Shown: positions 24,200 to 33,494, counted from the stretch's first letter. The stretch: DNA of 64,000 bases from Pseudomonas sp. TCU-HL1 (GCF_001708505.1 NZ_CP015992.1:3906001-3970000); one strand, 5' to 3'. The notes: generated from the letters alone by a model not told the origin. Made by a program: numbers and translations.

Positions 24200-24700
24200 A
24201 TGCACTACCGCTACCACGACAGCCCGATCGGCCCGCTCCTGCTGGCGGGCGACGACAGCGGCCTGAAGCTGCTGCACATGGATGCTGCCCAGCCCTGGGA
24301 GCTCGATGCCGCCTGGCAACCTGCCCAAAAGCAGCTGGACGAGGCCTTCCGCCAGCTGGACCGCTACTTCCAGGGGCGCCTGAAGCGCTTCGAGCTGCGT
24401 CTAGCTCCGCGTGGCACGGCGTTCCAGCAGACTGTCTGGCAGGCCCTGCAGGGCATTCCCTATGGCCAGACCACCAGCTACAGCGAGCTGGCCGAGCGCA
24501 TTGGCAACCCCAAGTCGGTGCGCGCCGTGGGCACAGCCAACGGCGCCAACCCCATTGCCATCGTCATACCCTGCCATCGGGTGATCGGTCGCGACGGCAG
24601 CCTGACCGGCTACGCCGGCGGCCTGGAACGCAAGGCGCTGCTGCTCAAACTGGAAGGGGTGAAGCTGTTGCCGGAGCAGGACCAGCTCCTGCTGATCTGA
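24200..24700 (+). CDS. ogt: Methylated-DNA--protein-cysteine methyltransferase
   Basis: Suicide repair protein that moves methyl groups from O6-methylguanine to its own cysteine. The 166-residue protein has the DNA-binding helix region (GTAFQQTVWQALQGIPYGQTTSYSELA) and the active-site IPCHRVIG with acceptor Cys125. It follows alkA with a two-base gap. It lacks the Ada regulatory domain, so it is of the Ogt type. Its 3' end is only four bases from the end of the convergent phosphatase gene and no terminator fits between them. Confidence 0.94.
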   Translation: MHYRYHDSPIGPLLLAGDDSGLKLLHMDAAQPWELDAAWQPAQKQLDEAFRQLDRYFQGRLKRFELRLAPRGTAFQQTVWQALQGIPYGQTTSYSELAERIGNPKSVRAVGTANGANPIAIVIPCHRVIGRDGSLTGYAGGLERKALLLKLEGVKLLPEQDQLLLI

Positions 24701-24704
24701 GCGC

Positions 24705-25262
24705 TCAGGGTTGGCGGACGCGCGCCAATACCTTCGGCGGATCGGCCAGCGGCAGCTCGATGATCAGGCCCTCCCCGTTTTTCGGCGACACCCCGGTCAG
24801 CGCCTTGATGTTCACCTGATGGCTGACCATGACCACTGGCCTGTCCTTGGGCACCTTTTCGATGGCCTTGCGCAACTCCACGGTCTGCGCCGCCTGGCTG
24901 TCTGGATCGCTGAAAAAGGAATCCAGCGCCGAGAGCACTTCCACGGCGCCCAGCCCCATTTCCTGGGCGGTGTCCTGCGCACGGCACCAGTTGCTGGTAT
25001 AGAGGCGGGGTTGTTCCACCTTGCGCCGCACCAGCAGCCTGCCCCAACGTTTCGCCTCCTGGCGGCCCTTGTCGCTGAGATTGCGCTGGGTACTGCAATC
25101 CCCCAGGCGAAAACCCTCCGGGTCGCCGGTACCAGGGGCCGTGGTATGCCGCAACAGGAGAAAGGCCTTGCCATCTCGCAGGGCCTGCCAGGCGGATTTC
25201 TGGTCGGCGGCCACCGGAGAGGCCAGCAGCGCAAGCAACATCAGGACGATGAGACGGGTCAT
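24705..25262 (-). CDS. Periplasmic histidine phosphatase family protein
   Basis: Exported protein of 185 residues with a signal peptide (residues 1-19, LMLLALLASPVAA) and the phosphohistidine motif LLLRHTTAPG with Arg38 and His39. Later residues DTAQEMG and VMVSHQVNIKAL supply the rest of the pocket. The usual RHG is RHT here, as in some periplasmic members. The substrate is unknown. The start at 25262 gives a clean signal peptide; the longer frame to 25340 does not. It converges with ogt. Confidence 0.82.
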   Translation of the reverse strand: MTRLIVLMLLALLASPVAADQKSAWQALRDGKAFLLLRHTTAPGTGDPEGFRLGDCSTQRNLSDKGRQEAKRWGRLLVRRKVEQPRLYTSNWCRAQDTAQEMGLGAVEVLSALDSFFSDPDSQAAQTVELRKAIEKVPKDRPVVMVSHQVNIKALTGVSPKNGEGLIIELPLADPPKVLARVRQP

Positions 25263-25444
25263 GGCCTGGTCGCCGGTCGCAACGCCCAGCCGCCGATTGC
25301 CCGGTACGGGCCTGGGGCGGGGCGAACCGCAGCGACGCAAAGGCAGTAACCCATGGGGACGCTCTCAGATGGATGCAGTCACCCCAAGGATAGATCGGCC
25401 GACAGAAGCCTTCCTCGCGCTCCGTCAGACGATTTCAAGCCGGA

Positions 25445-26128
25445 TCAGACGCGCGCCAAATCGATCACTGCAAAGCTGGCCACGGTTTCGTGACCTTCCA
25501 GCACGCCACCCTCACGGGCCAGGCCGATGGTTTGCATGCCAGCGTCGCGGGCAGCGTCCAGTTCCTGGGCCACATCGGACAGGAAGAGGATCTGCTCGCC
25601 CGGCAGACCGATGGCCGAGGCGATACGCTGGTAGGAGGACGCCTCGCGCTTGGGACCGGAGGTGGTGTCGAAGTAGCCGGAGAACAACGGCGCCAGATCA
25701 CCGGCCTCCGAGCAGCCGAAGATCAGCTTCTGCGCCTGGATGGAGCCGGATGAGTACACATAGAGGTCGTAGCCCTCCTGCTTCCAGCGGCGCAGCGCCT
25801 CCACGGCATCCGGGTAGACGTGCCCCTTGAGCTGGCCAGCGTGGTAGCCCTGCTCCCAGACCATGCCTTGCAACGCCTTGAGCGGCGTGGCTTTTCGGTC
25901 TTCGGCGATCCAGCCCAGGAGGATTTCCACCACCCGCTCCAGGCTGGCCCCGGCTTCGCCGCTTTCCATGCGCACCGCGTCGATCTGCTGCGCCACTGCT
26001 GGCTCGCCCGCGTGGGCCTGAACGAACTCCGGCAAGTGGCGTGCGGCGTAGGGGAACAGCACGTCGAAAACGAAGCTCACCGCGCTGGTGGTGCCTTCGA
26101 TGTCAGTAAGGATGGCCTTGATGGGCAT
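25445..26128 (-). CDS. mtnC: Enolase-phosphatase E1 (2,3-diketo-5-methylthiopentyl-1-phosphate)
   Basis: Bifunctional HAD enzyme of methionine salvage. It enolises and then dephosphorylates the diketo intermediate to give acireductone. The 227-residue protein begins with the HAD nucleophile motif LTDIEGTTS (Asp9) and has YVYSSGSIQAQKL and FLSDVAQELDAA as later HAD motifs. It is 36 bp downstream of mtnD in the same direction, and mtnB lies further upstream; mtnA and mtnK are not in the window. Confidence 0.95.
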   Translation of the reverse strand: MPIKAILTDIEGTTSAVSFVFDVLFPYAARHLPEFVQAHAGEPAVAQQIDAVRMESGEAGASLERVVEILLGWIAEDRKATPLKALQGMVWEQGYHAGQLKGHVYPDAVEALRRWKQEGYDLYVYSSGSIQAQKLIFGCSEAGDLAPLFSGYFDTTSGPKREASSYQRIASAIGLPGEQILFLSDVAQELDAARDAGMQTIGLAREGGVLEGHETVASFAVIDLARV

Positions 26129-26164
26129 TGGGAACTCCAGGTGAATCGGTATGGCTCCTACAAC

Positions 26165-26710
26165 TCAGTCTTCGAGCTGCGGGAAGCGCTTGGCGATTTC
26201 GTCGCCGGTGAACTGGGCGACCCAGCCTTCCGGATTATTGAACAGACGGATGGCGACGAAATGCGGATGCTCGCCCATGTCGAACCAGTGACGGGTGCCA
26301 GCCGGTACCGAGATCAGGTCGTTCTTCTCGCAAAGCACGGCGTAGACGTAGTCGTCGATGTGCAGGGTGAACAGGCCGCGCCCGGCGACGAAGAAGCGCA
26401 CCTCGTCTTCACCATGGCGGTGCTCGTCGAGGAACTTGGCGCGAAATTCGGCCTTTTGCGGGTGGTCGCTGGTGAGGCTCACCACGTCCACCGTGACATA
26501 ACCCTGCTCCTGCATCAGCCGGTCGATCTGCGGGCGGTAGGCGGCAAGCACCTCCTCCTGGCTCGCACCCGGCGCAATGGGTTCGGACGCCTCCCAGCGC
26601 TCGAAGCGCACGCCGACGGATGCGAGTGTGGAGGCGATGTCGTCCAGGTGGGTCAGGACCTTGTTCGGCAGGTCCGGGCTGGATTCGTGGTAGACAGTCA
26701 GGCTGCTCAT
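26165..26710 (-). CDS. mtnD: Acireductone dioxygenase
   Basis: Cupin enzyme that oxidises acireductone. With iron it yields the methionine precursor 2-oxo-4-methylthiobutanoate; with nickel it takes an off-pathway route. The 181 residues carry the metal ligands His97, His99, Glu103 (EHRHGEDEV) and His141 (GTRHWF), the canonical set. The start at 26710 matches the usual MSSLTVYH terminus. It lies between mtnB and mtnC. Confidence 0.96.
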   Translation of the reverse strand: MSSLTVYHESSPDLPNKVLTHLDDIASTLASVGVRFERWEASEPIAPGASQEEVLAAYRPQIDRLMQEQGYVTVDVVSLTSDHPQKAEFRAKFLDEHRHGEDEVRFFVAGRGLFTLHIDDYVYAVLCEKNDLISVPAGTRHWFDMGEHPHFVAIRLFNNPEGWVAQFTGDEIAKRFPQLED

Positions 26711-26795
26711 CGGGGTACTCCTTGCGGGCGCCTCCCAGCTCTCGGGCGGGTCGGACGGCACCGTTATCAATAGGCACCTTCGTGCGAAGGAAGCA

Positions 26796-27410
26796 TCAAC
26801 GCTGGGTGATCGAGCGCGTTTTCAGCTCGCACTCGAAGAGGAATTCGAAGGCTTCGACCTGGCGCAGGGCATCGCTCATGCGCGGTCCCCAAGTATAGAG
26901 GCCGTGACCCCGGATCAGGTAACCCACGCAGTCGGGGTGCTGGTCCAGCCAGGGCTGCACCTTGGCGGCCAGGCGAGCGATGTCCTGGTCGTTGTCGAAA
27001 ATCGGCACCAGCACCTGGGATTCGTGGGTATCGATACCGCTGAAGGCTTTCTGCAGTTCGTAGTCGGCGAACACCAGTGACTCGGCCAGGGTCAGCCGCG
27101 ACAGCACGGTGGCATTCACGGAATGGGTGTGCAGCACCGCGCCGATCTCCGGCTTCCAGCGATAGAGTTGGGTATGCAGCAGGGTTTCCGCCGAAGGCTT
27201 CTTGCCCGGCTCCAGGCTGTTGCCATTCAGGTCGGTGGCCAGCACGTCGTCCGGACCGAGTTGACCCTTGTGCTTGCCGGAGACGGTCAGCAGTGCCTCG
27301 GTGGCGGACAGCCGCGTGGAATAGTTGCTGCTGGTGGCCGGAGACCAGCCGCGGCCGTACAGGAAGCGGCCGGCGTCGATGATTTCCTGGGCGAGTTGTT
27401 GGCGATTCAT
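26796..27410 (-). CDS. mtnB: Methylthioribulose-1-phosphate dehydratase
   Basis: Dehydrates methylthioribulose-1-phosphate in methionine salvage. The 204-residue class II aldolase fold has the zinc site HTH at 94-96 and Glu75 region (KKPSAETLLHT), with a further His in IRGHGLYTWG. Its start overlaps the MFS gene stop by four bases (ATGA). Together with mtnD and mtnC it completes the lower half of the pathway that recycles methylthioadenosine from SpeE. Confidence 0.95.
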   Translation of the reverse strand: MNRQQLAQEIIDAGRFLYGRGWSPATSSNYSTRLSATEALLTVSGKHKGQLGPDDVLATDLNGNSLEPGKKPSAETLLHTQLYRWKPEIGAVLHTHSVNATVLSRLTLAESLVFADYELQKAFSGIDTHESQVLVPIFDNDQDIARLAAKVQPWLDQHPDCVGYLIRGHGLYTWGPRMSDALRQVEAFEFLFECELKTRSITQR

Positions 27411-28567
27411 GCCCGCTCCTCTTGCAATTGGGTGGCAATGATAACGGCTGCGGCAAGTGCCGCGAGACTGGCAATGACGTAAGTCCAGACCGGCCCCAGG
27501 CTGCTCCAGCTATAGCCTGAGTAGAGCGCGCCAAGAGCGCCGCCGATGCCCGCCAGGGCCGCGTAGAGCGCCTGGCTCTGGCCTTGCTGGCGCGGTCCGA
27601 ACTGACGTTGCACGAAATGGATGGCGGCCGCGTGAAAGCTGCCGAACGTGGCCGCGTGCAGCAATTGGGCAAACAACAGCACCGGCAACTGATCGGCGAA
27701 ATTGCCGATCAGCAGCCAGCGCAAGGCAGCAATCAGGAAACTGGCCAACAGCACCACACGCACCGAGTAGCGCGCCAGGATCCGCGCCATCACCAGGAAC
27801 AGCAGCACTTCCGCCACCACGCCCAGCGCCCAGAGCTGGCCGATCAGGCTGCGCGAATAGCCGAGCGACTCCAGGTAGATGGTCTGGAAGCTGTAGTAGG
27901 GCCCATGGGACAACTGCATCAATCCCACACATGCATAGAAGGCCAGCACGCCCGGCTGGCGCAGCTGGGCGAAGAAACCACCCTGCCCTGCAACGTCCGG
28001 CCGCGCCTGGGGTACGGCATTAGGCACCCAGAAGCTGCTGAGAACAATGCCACCCATGATGACCACCAGCGTCCAGGGATAGAGGTCCAGGCTGAACAGT
28101 TCGAACAGCGTGCCCAGACCGATCACCGTGAGGATGAAGCCGATGGAGCCCCAGAGCCGGACCTGGCTGTAGCGCTCCGCCTGCTCCTTGAGATGGGCCA
28201 GGGTGATGACCTCGAACTGCGGCAGGACGGCATGCCAGAAGAAGGCATGCAGCGCCATGATCAGCGCCAGCCACGCGTAGCTGTGGCTGACGAAGATCAA
28301 CGAGAAAGTCAGCAGGGTACAGAAGGCGCCGAAGCGCACGATATCCAGGCGGCGGCCACTACGGTCGCCCAGCCAGCCCCAGAGGTTGGGCGCCACGCAG
28401 CGCATCAGCATGGGAATGGCCAGCAGCTCGCCGATGCGCGCACTGGAAAACCCCAGGTGCGCGAAATACAGGCCAAGGAAGGGCGCCGTGGCGCCCAGCA
28501 GGGAAAAGTAGAAGAGGTAGAAGCTGGACAGCCGCCAATAGGGCAGCGCGCTCGCGCCGCCCGTCAC
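27407..28567 (-). CDS. MFS transporter, HcaT/nucleoside-permease-like
   Basis: Inner membrane transporter of 386 residues with about 12 hydrophobic helices. It has the N-terminal MFS_1-like pattern SFYLFYFSLLGATAPFLGLYF seen in 3-phenylpropionic acid transporter type proteins. The GTG start overlaps the aroC stop (GTGA), and its own stop overlaps the mtnB start, so aroC, the transporter and mtnB are read as one coupled unit. Substrate is unknown; export or uptake of a methylthio-sugar or aromatic acid is possible from context but not shown. Confidence 0.82.
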   Translation of the reverse strand: MTGGASALPYWRLSSFYLFYFSLLGATAPFLGLYFAHLGFSSARIGELLAIPMLMRCVAPNLWGWLGDRSGRRLDIVRFGAFCTLLTFSLIFVSHSYAWLALIMALHAFFWHAVLPQFEVITLAHLKEQAERYSQVRLWGSIGFILTVIGLGTLFELFSLDLYPWTLVVIMGGIVLSSFWVPNAVPQARPDVAGQGGFFAQLRQPGVLAFYACVGLMQLSHGPYYSFQTIYLESLGYSRSLIGQLWALGVVAEVLLFLVMARILARYSVRVVLLASFLIAALRWLLIGNFADQLPVLLFAQLLHAATFGSFHAAAIHFVQRQFGPRQQGQSQALYAALAGIGGALGALYSGYSWSSLGPVWTYVIASLAALAAAVIIATQLQEERA

Positions 28568-29655
28568 AGCTGGCCGAGCACCGGGGTTTCAACCCGCACG
28601 TCGGCGTTCTGCCCGCGATGACGCAGCAGGTGGTCCATCAGCACGATGGCCATCATGGCTTCAGCGATCGGGGTGGCGCGAATGCCCACGCAGGGGTCAT
28701 GGCGACCCTTGGTGACCACATCCACCGGGTTGCCGTTGATGTCGATGGACCGCCCGGGGGTCGTAATGCTGGAGGTGGGCTTGAGCGCGAGGTTCGCGAT
28801 GATCGGCTGGCCGGAAGAGATGCCACCGAGAATGCCGCCGGAATTGTTGCTGAGGAAGCCTTCCGGGGTCAGCTCGTCGCGGTGTTCGGTGCCACGCTGG
28901 GCCACGCAGTCGAAACCGGCGCCGATCTCGACGCCCTTCACTGCGTTGATGCTCATCAGCGCATGGGCCAGTTCGGCGTCCAGACGGTCGAAGATCGGCT
29001 CGCCCAGGCCCGGCGGAACGCCTTCGGCTACCACGGTGATCTTCGCGCCCACCGAATCCTGGTCGCGGCGCAGCTGGTCCATGTAGGCCTCCAGCTCCGG
29101 CACCTTGTCCGGGTCGGGGCTGAAGAAGGCGTTCTGCTCGACGCTGTCCCAGGTCTTGAAGGGAATCTCGATGGGGCCGAGCTGGCTCATGTAGCCGCGC
29201 ACGGTAATGCCCTGGGTGGCCAGGAATTTCTTGGCGATGGCGCCTGCGGCTACGCGCATGGCGGTTTCCCGCGCCGAGGAGCGGCCACCGCCGCGGTAGT
29301 CGCGGATGCCGTACTTGTGGTGATAGGTGTAGTCGGCGTGGGCCGGGCGGAACAGGTCCTTGATGGCCGAGTAGTCCTTGGACTTCTGGTCGGTATTGCG
29401 GATCAGCAGGCCGATGGCGCAACCGGTGGTCTTGCCTTCGAACACGCCGGAGAGGATTTCCACCTCATCGGCTTCCTGGCGCTGGGTAGTGTGGCGGCTG
29501 GTACCCGGCTTGCGGCGATCGAGGTCACGCTGCAGGTCGCCCTCGGACAGTTCCATCCCCGGCGGGCAGCCGTCGACTATGGCGACCAGCGCCGGACCAT
29601 GGCTTTCGCCAGCGGTGGTGACGGTGAACAGCTTGCCGTAGGTGTTGCCGGACAT
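28564..29655 (-). CDS. aroC: Chorismate synthase
   Basis: Converts 5-enolpyruvylshikimate-3-phosphate to chorismate using reduced FMN, the last common step in aromatic amino acid synthesis. The 363-residue protein has all signatures: HADYTYHHKYGIRDYRGGGRSSARET in the middle, and an N-terminal MSGNTYGKLFTVTTAGESHG. It heads the aroC-MFS-mtnB run with overlapping stops and starts. Functional link to the transporter is not evident. Confidence 0.97.
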   Translation of the reverse strand: MSGNTYGKLFTVTTAGESHGPALVAIVDGCPPGMELSEGDLQRDLDRRKPGTSRHTTQRQEADEVEILSGVFEGKTTGCAIGLLIRNTDQKSKDYSAIKDLFRPAHADYTYHHKYGIRDYRGGGRSSARETAMRVAAGAIAKKFLATQGITVRGYMSQLGPIEIPFKTWDSVEQNAFFSPDPDKVPELEAYMDQLRRDQDSVGAKITVVAEGVPPGLGEPIFDRLDAELAHALMSINAVKGVEIGAGFDCVAQRGTEHRDELTPEGFLSNNSGGILGGISSGQPIIANLALKPTSSITTPGRSIDINGNPVDVVTKGRHDPCVGIRATPIAEAMMAIVLMDHLLRHRGQNADVRVETPVLGQL

Positions 29656-29786
29656 GCACAGTGCTCCGCAGAAATGGGCCTCGATCGAAGGTCGAGCAGT
29701 ATACCCGCGGCGTCCGGCCAGTTCACCCCTCGAACCTTGTGCCGCCTGCCGCGCCCAACCCGCCGTCCGAGATTCCGATTCTCCCC

Positions 29787-30767
29787 ATGATGCAATTCGT
29801 CCTGCTTCTGCTCCCCTTGCTGGCCAGCCTGGCCCAGGCCGCCCCTCAAAGCGTGCTGCAACGCCCTGTCGAGTTGGACACTGGCACCGGCATCCTGCGG
29901 GGTACCCTGCTTCGCCCGAAAACCGGCGAGCCCATGCCCGTAGCGCTGATCATCGCCGGTTCCGGCCCGACCAACCGCGATGGCAACAACCCGCTTGGCG
30001 GGCGCAACGACAGCCTGAAGAAGCTCGCCCAACTGCTGGCACGAAACGGCGTCGCCAGCGTGCGTTACGACAAGCGAGGCATAGCCGGCAGCTACGACGC
30101 GGGCGCGGACGAACGCCAGCTCAGCATCGAGCTCTACGCCCAGGATGCGGCGGCGTGGGGCCAGCACCTGAAACAGGACCCACGTTTCTCTCGACTCATT
30201 CTTATCGGCCACAGCGAAGGCGCGCTCATCGCCAGCCTCGCGGCACAGGCCGCGAACGCCGATGCCCTGGTCAGCATTGCCGGCAGCGCCCGCCCCATCG
30301 ACCAGTTGCTGCGCGATCAGCTGCATAGCCGGCTGCCGCCTCCCCTGCTGGCACAGAGCGAGGTCCTGCTCGCCAGTCTGCGGGCCGGCCAAACGGTGGC
30401 CGAGGTACCGCAACCGCTGCAAGTGCTGTTCCGACCCAGTGTCCAGCCCTATCTGATCTCCCTGTTCCGCCAGAACCCGGCGCAGGTTTTCGGCCAACTG
30501 CGGATACCCGCACTCATCCTCCAGGGCAGCCACGACATCCAGGTCAGCGTCAGCGACGCCGAGCAGCTCAAGGCCACCCGGCCCGATGCCCAGTTGGCGA
30601 TCATCGCTGGCATGAACCACATGCTGCGCATCGTGCCCATGGACATGGAGCAGCAACTGGCGTCTTACCGTGACCCCAAGCTCCCCCTGGCCCGGGAGCT
30701 GGGCGAGCGCCTGCTGGCCTTCATCCAGTCGCTGCCTGACTCCAGAAATGCAGAAAGCCGCCGATAA
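29787..30767 (+). CDS. Secreted alpha/beta hydrolase
   Basis: Probable periplasmic hydrolase of 326 residues. The signal peptide covers residues 1-19 (VLLLLPLLASLAQA). The nucleophile elbow is GHSEG with Ser143, the oxyanion loop is IIAGSGPTNRDGN, and GSHDIQV and GMNHMLR provide the likely Asp and His. It resembles the YqjL/serine aminopeptidase-like group. Two adjacent ATG codons (29787, 29790) are possible starts; the long upstream frame lacks support. The substrate is unknown. Confidence 0.82.
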   Translation: MMQFVLLLLPLLASLAQAAPQSVLQRPVELDTGTGILRGTLLRPKTGEPMPVALIIAGSGPTNRDGNNPLGGRNDSLKKLAQLLARNGVASVRYDKRGIAGSYDAGADERQLSIELYAQDAAAWGQHLKQDPRFSRLILIGHSEGALIASLAAQAANADALVSIAGSARPIDQLLRDQLHSRLPPPLLAQSEVLLASLRAGQTVAEVPQPLQVLFRPSVQPYLISLFRQNPAQVFGQLRIPALILQGSHDIQVSVSDAEQLKATRPDAQLAIIAGMNHMLRIVPMDMEQQLASYRDPKLPLARELGERLLAFIQSLPDSRNAESRR

Positions 30768-30872
30768 GGCGACAGAATCTGTGGGAGATCTCGCCTGACA
30801 CCGGCGATTGCGTACAGAATCCGGACTGACGTACCACATCCATCGTCATATGCGTTTACCAGGTACATCCCC

Positions 30873-31652
30873 ATGACTGAAGGCCCAGCCGAGCAGCAGA
30901 ACGCCGAAGTAGCCGAACCCCAACCCCACCCATGGGCGGAGCTGGCACCTGAGCATTTCGAGCTGCTGCGCCTCGCGCCCTTGCCCATCGACCGCCACAC
31001 GGGTACGCGGCCACTGCGTTTTGTCGAGCTCGGTCGAGTGGAGCGGCACAACCTGGAGCAAAGCCTGCTGCGGCTGGTTGTCCGGACACAGGGACAGAAG
31101 GTCCGCAAGGAGCAGAACATCCTGGAAATCTGGGCGGACCATCGCAACAAGGAAGTCCGCCTCGGCCCGGACAGCGGCCTGTACCTGGAGCCGCAGAATC
31201 GGGGCCTGGGGCGATTTCTGCTGGGCCAAGGCATTGCCTGGGCCACGCAACGCTGGGCGCACTACCGGGTCGAGGGCGGCGCCCTGCCAGCCAAGGACGC
31301 CCTGGACAACGAAATGCGCCTGCGGCGCGACCATGTCCTCAAGGCCCAGGGTTTCGAGATCACCTACCAGGACAACTTGCAGTTGAAGGCCAGCTACGGT
31401 GCCGGCCGGGTCAGCGAGTTGCACGGCGACTGGCACCGCGAAAAGGTGCAGCGGGTGGGGCTAGTGGATGCCGCCGCCATGCTGGAGCAGGCCGACCAGA
31501 ACCTGCACAGCCAAGAGGTGGAGATTCGCAAGCTGGAGGAACGGATCGCCACCTACAAGCGCGAGGACAGCGGCCTGCGCTTCACCATCGCCTGCCTGGT
31601 GGCCTTCGCGGTGTTCCAGGCCGGCCTGTTGATCTGGATCACCACCCACTGA
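30873..31652 (+). CDS. Hypothetical protein with C-terminal membrane anchor
   Basis: Conserved Pseudomonas protein of 259 residues, not assigned to a function. It has an acidic N-terminus, a central region with conserved-looking WADHRNKEVRLGPDSGLYLEPQNRGLGRFLLGQGI that faintly recalls an acetyltransferase core, a coiled coil (about residues 205-230, AAMLEQADQNLHSQEVEIRK) and one C-terminal helix (237-257). The tail anchor would place the main domain in the cytosol. It lies between the secreted hydrolase and the convergent prmB, eight bases from the latter. Confidence 0.75.
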   Translation: MTEGPAEQQNAEVAEPQPHPWAELAPEHFELLRLAPLPIDRHTGTRPLRFVELGRVERHNLEQSLLRLVVRTQGQKVRKEQNILEIWADHRNKEVRLGPDSGLYLEPQNRGLGRFLLGQGIAWATQRWAHYRVEGGALPAKDALDNEMRLRRDHVLKAQGFEITYQDNLQLKASYGAGRVSELHGDWHREKVQRVGLVDAAAMLEQADQNLHSQEVEIRKLEERIATYKREDSGLRFTIACLVAFAVFQAGLLIWITTH

Positions 31653-31661
31653 TCCTGGCGG

Positions 31662-32576
31662 TCAGGGGTTGACCCGCGAACGGAACAGCGCCTGGTGCTC
31701 CCGGCACTGCCTGGCGCTGAGCATGAAGACGCCGTGGCCGCCGTGCTCGAAGTCCAGCCAGAGGAAGTCCACTCCCGGATAGAGCGCCTCCACGTGCACC
31801 TGACTGTTACCCACCTCAACGATCAGCAGCCCCATCTCGGTCAGGTGATCAGCCGCCTCGGCCAGCATCCGCCGAACCAGATCCAGCCCGTCATTGCCGC
31901 AGGCCAGACCCAGCTCGGGCTCGTGGTGGTACTCGACGGGCATGTCGGCAAAGTCTTCGGCATCCACATAGGGCGGGTTGGAGACAATCAGGTCGAAACG
32001 CTGCCCCGGCAGCCCCTCGAAACCATCGCCCTGCACGGTGTAGACGCGCTCTTCCAGGCCATGCCGCTCAATGTTCAGGTTGGCGACTTCCAGCGCATCG
32101 AAGGACAGATCGCCCAGCACCACCTCGGCTTCGGGGAACGTGTGAGCGCAGGCGATACCGATGCAGCCCGAGCCCGTGCAGAGATCGAGGATGCGCGAAG
32201 GCTCCTGGGGCAGCCAGGGCGCGAACTGCTGCTGGATCAGCTCGGCAATGGGCGAGCGCGGCACCAGCACCCGCTCATCGACCACGAAGGGCATGCCACA
32301 GAACCAGGCTTCGCCCAGCAGGTAGGCCACCGGTACGCGCTCATCGATACGGCGACGCAGCAACTCGCGCAGGTGGGCGCACTCGTCCTCCTCCAGGCGG
32401 CAGTCCAGGTAGCTGTCGGCGATCTCGTACGGCAGGTGCAACGCGCCCAGCACCAACTGGCGAGCTTCATCCCAGGCGTTGTCGGTGCCGTGACCGAAGA
32501 ACAGGTTTTCAGCATGGAAACGGCTGACAGCCCAGCGGATGTAATCACGCAGGGTGCGCAGGCGGGATTCGGACAC
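31662..32576 (-). CDS. prmB: 50S ribosomal protein L3 glutamine methyltransferase
   Basis: SAM-dependent N5-glutamine methyltransferase that modifies ribosomal protein L3. The 304 residues show the PrmB N-terminal helical domain and the catalytic part with the SAM loop DLCTGSGCIG (131-140) and the NPPY substrate motif at 200-203. The GTG at 32576 is the best start, with GAGG about eight bases upstream; the longer frame to 32747 overlaps the next gene. PrmC-type release-factor enzymes share these motifs, but the N-terminal domain and gene context favour PrmB. Confidence 0.9.
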   Translation of the reverse strand: MSESRLRTLRDYIRWAVSRFHAENLFFGHGTDNAWDEARQLVLGALHLPYEIADSYLDCRLEEDECAHLRELLRRRIDERVPVAYLLGEAWFCGMPFVVDERVLVPRSPIAELIQQQFAPWLPQEPSRILDLCTGSGCIGIACAHTFPEAEVVLGDLSFDALEVANLNIERHGLEERVYTVQGDGFEGLPGQRFDLIVSNPPYVDAEDFADMPVEYHHEPELGLACGNDGLDLVRRMLAEAADHLTEMGLLIVEVGNSQVHVEALYPGVDFLWLDFEHGGHGVFMLSARQCREHQALFRSRVNP

Positions 32577-32799
32577 GTCGGCTACCTCAGAAAACGGACC
32601 ATCGATTCTAGCACCCCTGCCCCTTCGCGGCAGCTCGTGGCGGCGACGAGCGGATGCCCGCACATTCACCCGGATCGGCGCTGCAGGCCGCATGGCGGCG
32701 GCCCGCCAGGGTCCCGACCGGCAACTCGACCTTGGTCCATGGTTCACTTATTTCGCCGCAGGGCAGACAATAGTGGCCATGTCGTACCTGGAGATTCGC

Positions 32800-33396
32800 A
32801 TGTCCGCCCCGAAATCCATGTTCCAGCTCAGTGGCCGCGGCTATCCGCCGGCCAGCCTGAACAACGCCACCCTGGTGATCATCGATGCCCAGGAGGAGTA
32901 CCGCAGCGGTGTCCTCGCCCTGCCCGGCCTCGACGCCGCCCTCGGCGAGATTGCCAGCCTGCTCGCCGCCGCCCGCGCGATGGGTAGCGCCATAGTCCAT
33001 GTGAAACACTTGGGCGTCCCCGGCGGCATCTTCGACCCCCGCGGCGAACGCGGCGAGCACCTGCCCGAAGCCGCTCCCCTGCCCGGCGAGATCGTGGTCG
33101 AGAAGCGCCTGCCCAATGCCTTCGCCGGCACAGACCTGCACGACCGCCTGCAAGCGATTGGCCACCTGGACCTGATCGTCTGCGGCTTCATGACCCACTC
33201 CAGCATCAGCACCACGGTCCGCGCCGCCAAGGACTATGGTTATCGCTGCACGTTGGTGAGTGCAGCCTGCGCGACTCGCGACCTGCCGACCGTCGATGGC
33301 GGCGTCATCAGCGCGGACGAAATGCACCGTGTCGAGGTGATCGCCCTCGCCGACAACTTCGCCAGCGTGGTGCCGCAGGCCAAGGCGCTTATCTAA
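32800..33396 (+). CDS. Isochorismatase-family protein with Ser at the catalytic Cys position
   Basis: Cytosolic cysteine-hydrolase fold protein of 198 residues. The triad Asp (Asp29 in IIDAQEEY) and Lys (Lys102 in VEKRLPNAF) are present. The third member is unusual: in VCGFMTHSSISTT the Cys expected three residues after Thr is Ser135; a Cys (128) occurs seven residues earlier. The protein may be inactive, use Ser, or bind a ligand. The ATG at 32800 has GGAG six bases upstream; ATG 32779 is weaker. It is divergent from prmB. It is a member of the family by fold, but isochorismatase activity is not expected. Confidence 0.85.
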   Translation: MSAPKSMFQLSGRGYPPASLNNATLVIIDAQEEYRSGVLALPGLDAALGEIASLLAAARAMGSAIVHVKHLGVPGGIFDPRGERGEHLPEAAPLPGEIVVEKRLPNAFAGTDLHDRLQAIGHLDLIVCGFMTHSSISTTVRAAKDYGYRCTLVSAACATRDLPTVDGGVISADEMHRVEVIALADNFASVVPQAKALI

Positions 33397-33494
33397 CGAA
33401 GCGTCGATGCATCCCGCGACATCCGCGAGGGGGCGTGACCGGAACCCCGCCAGTTGGCGCCGGTCATACCCCGATCAAGCAAGAGGACGTCCGG

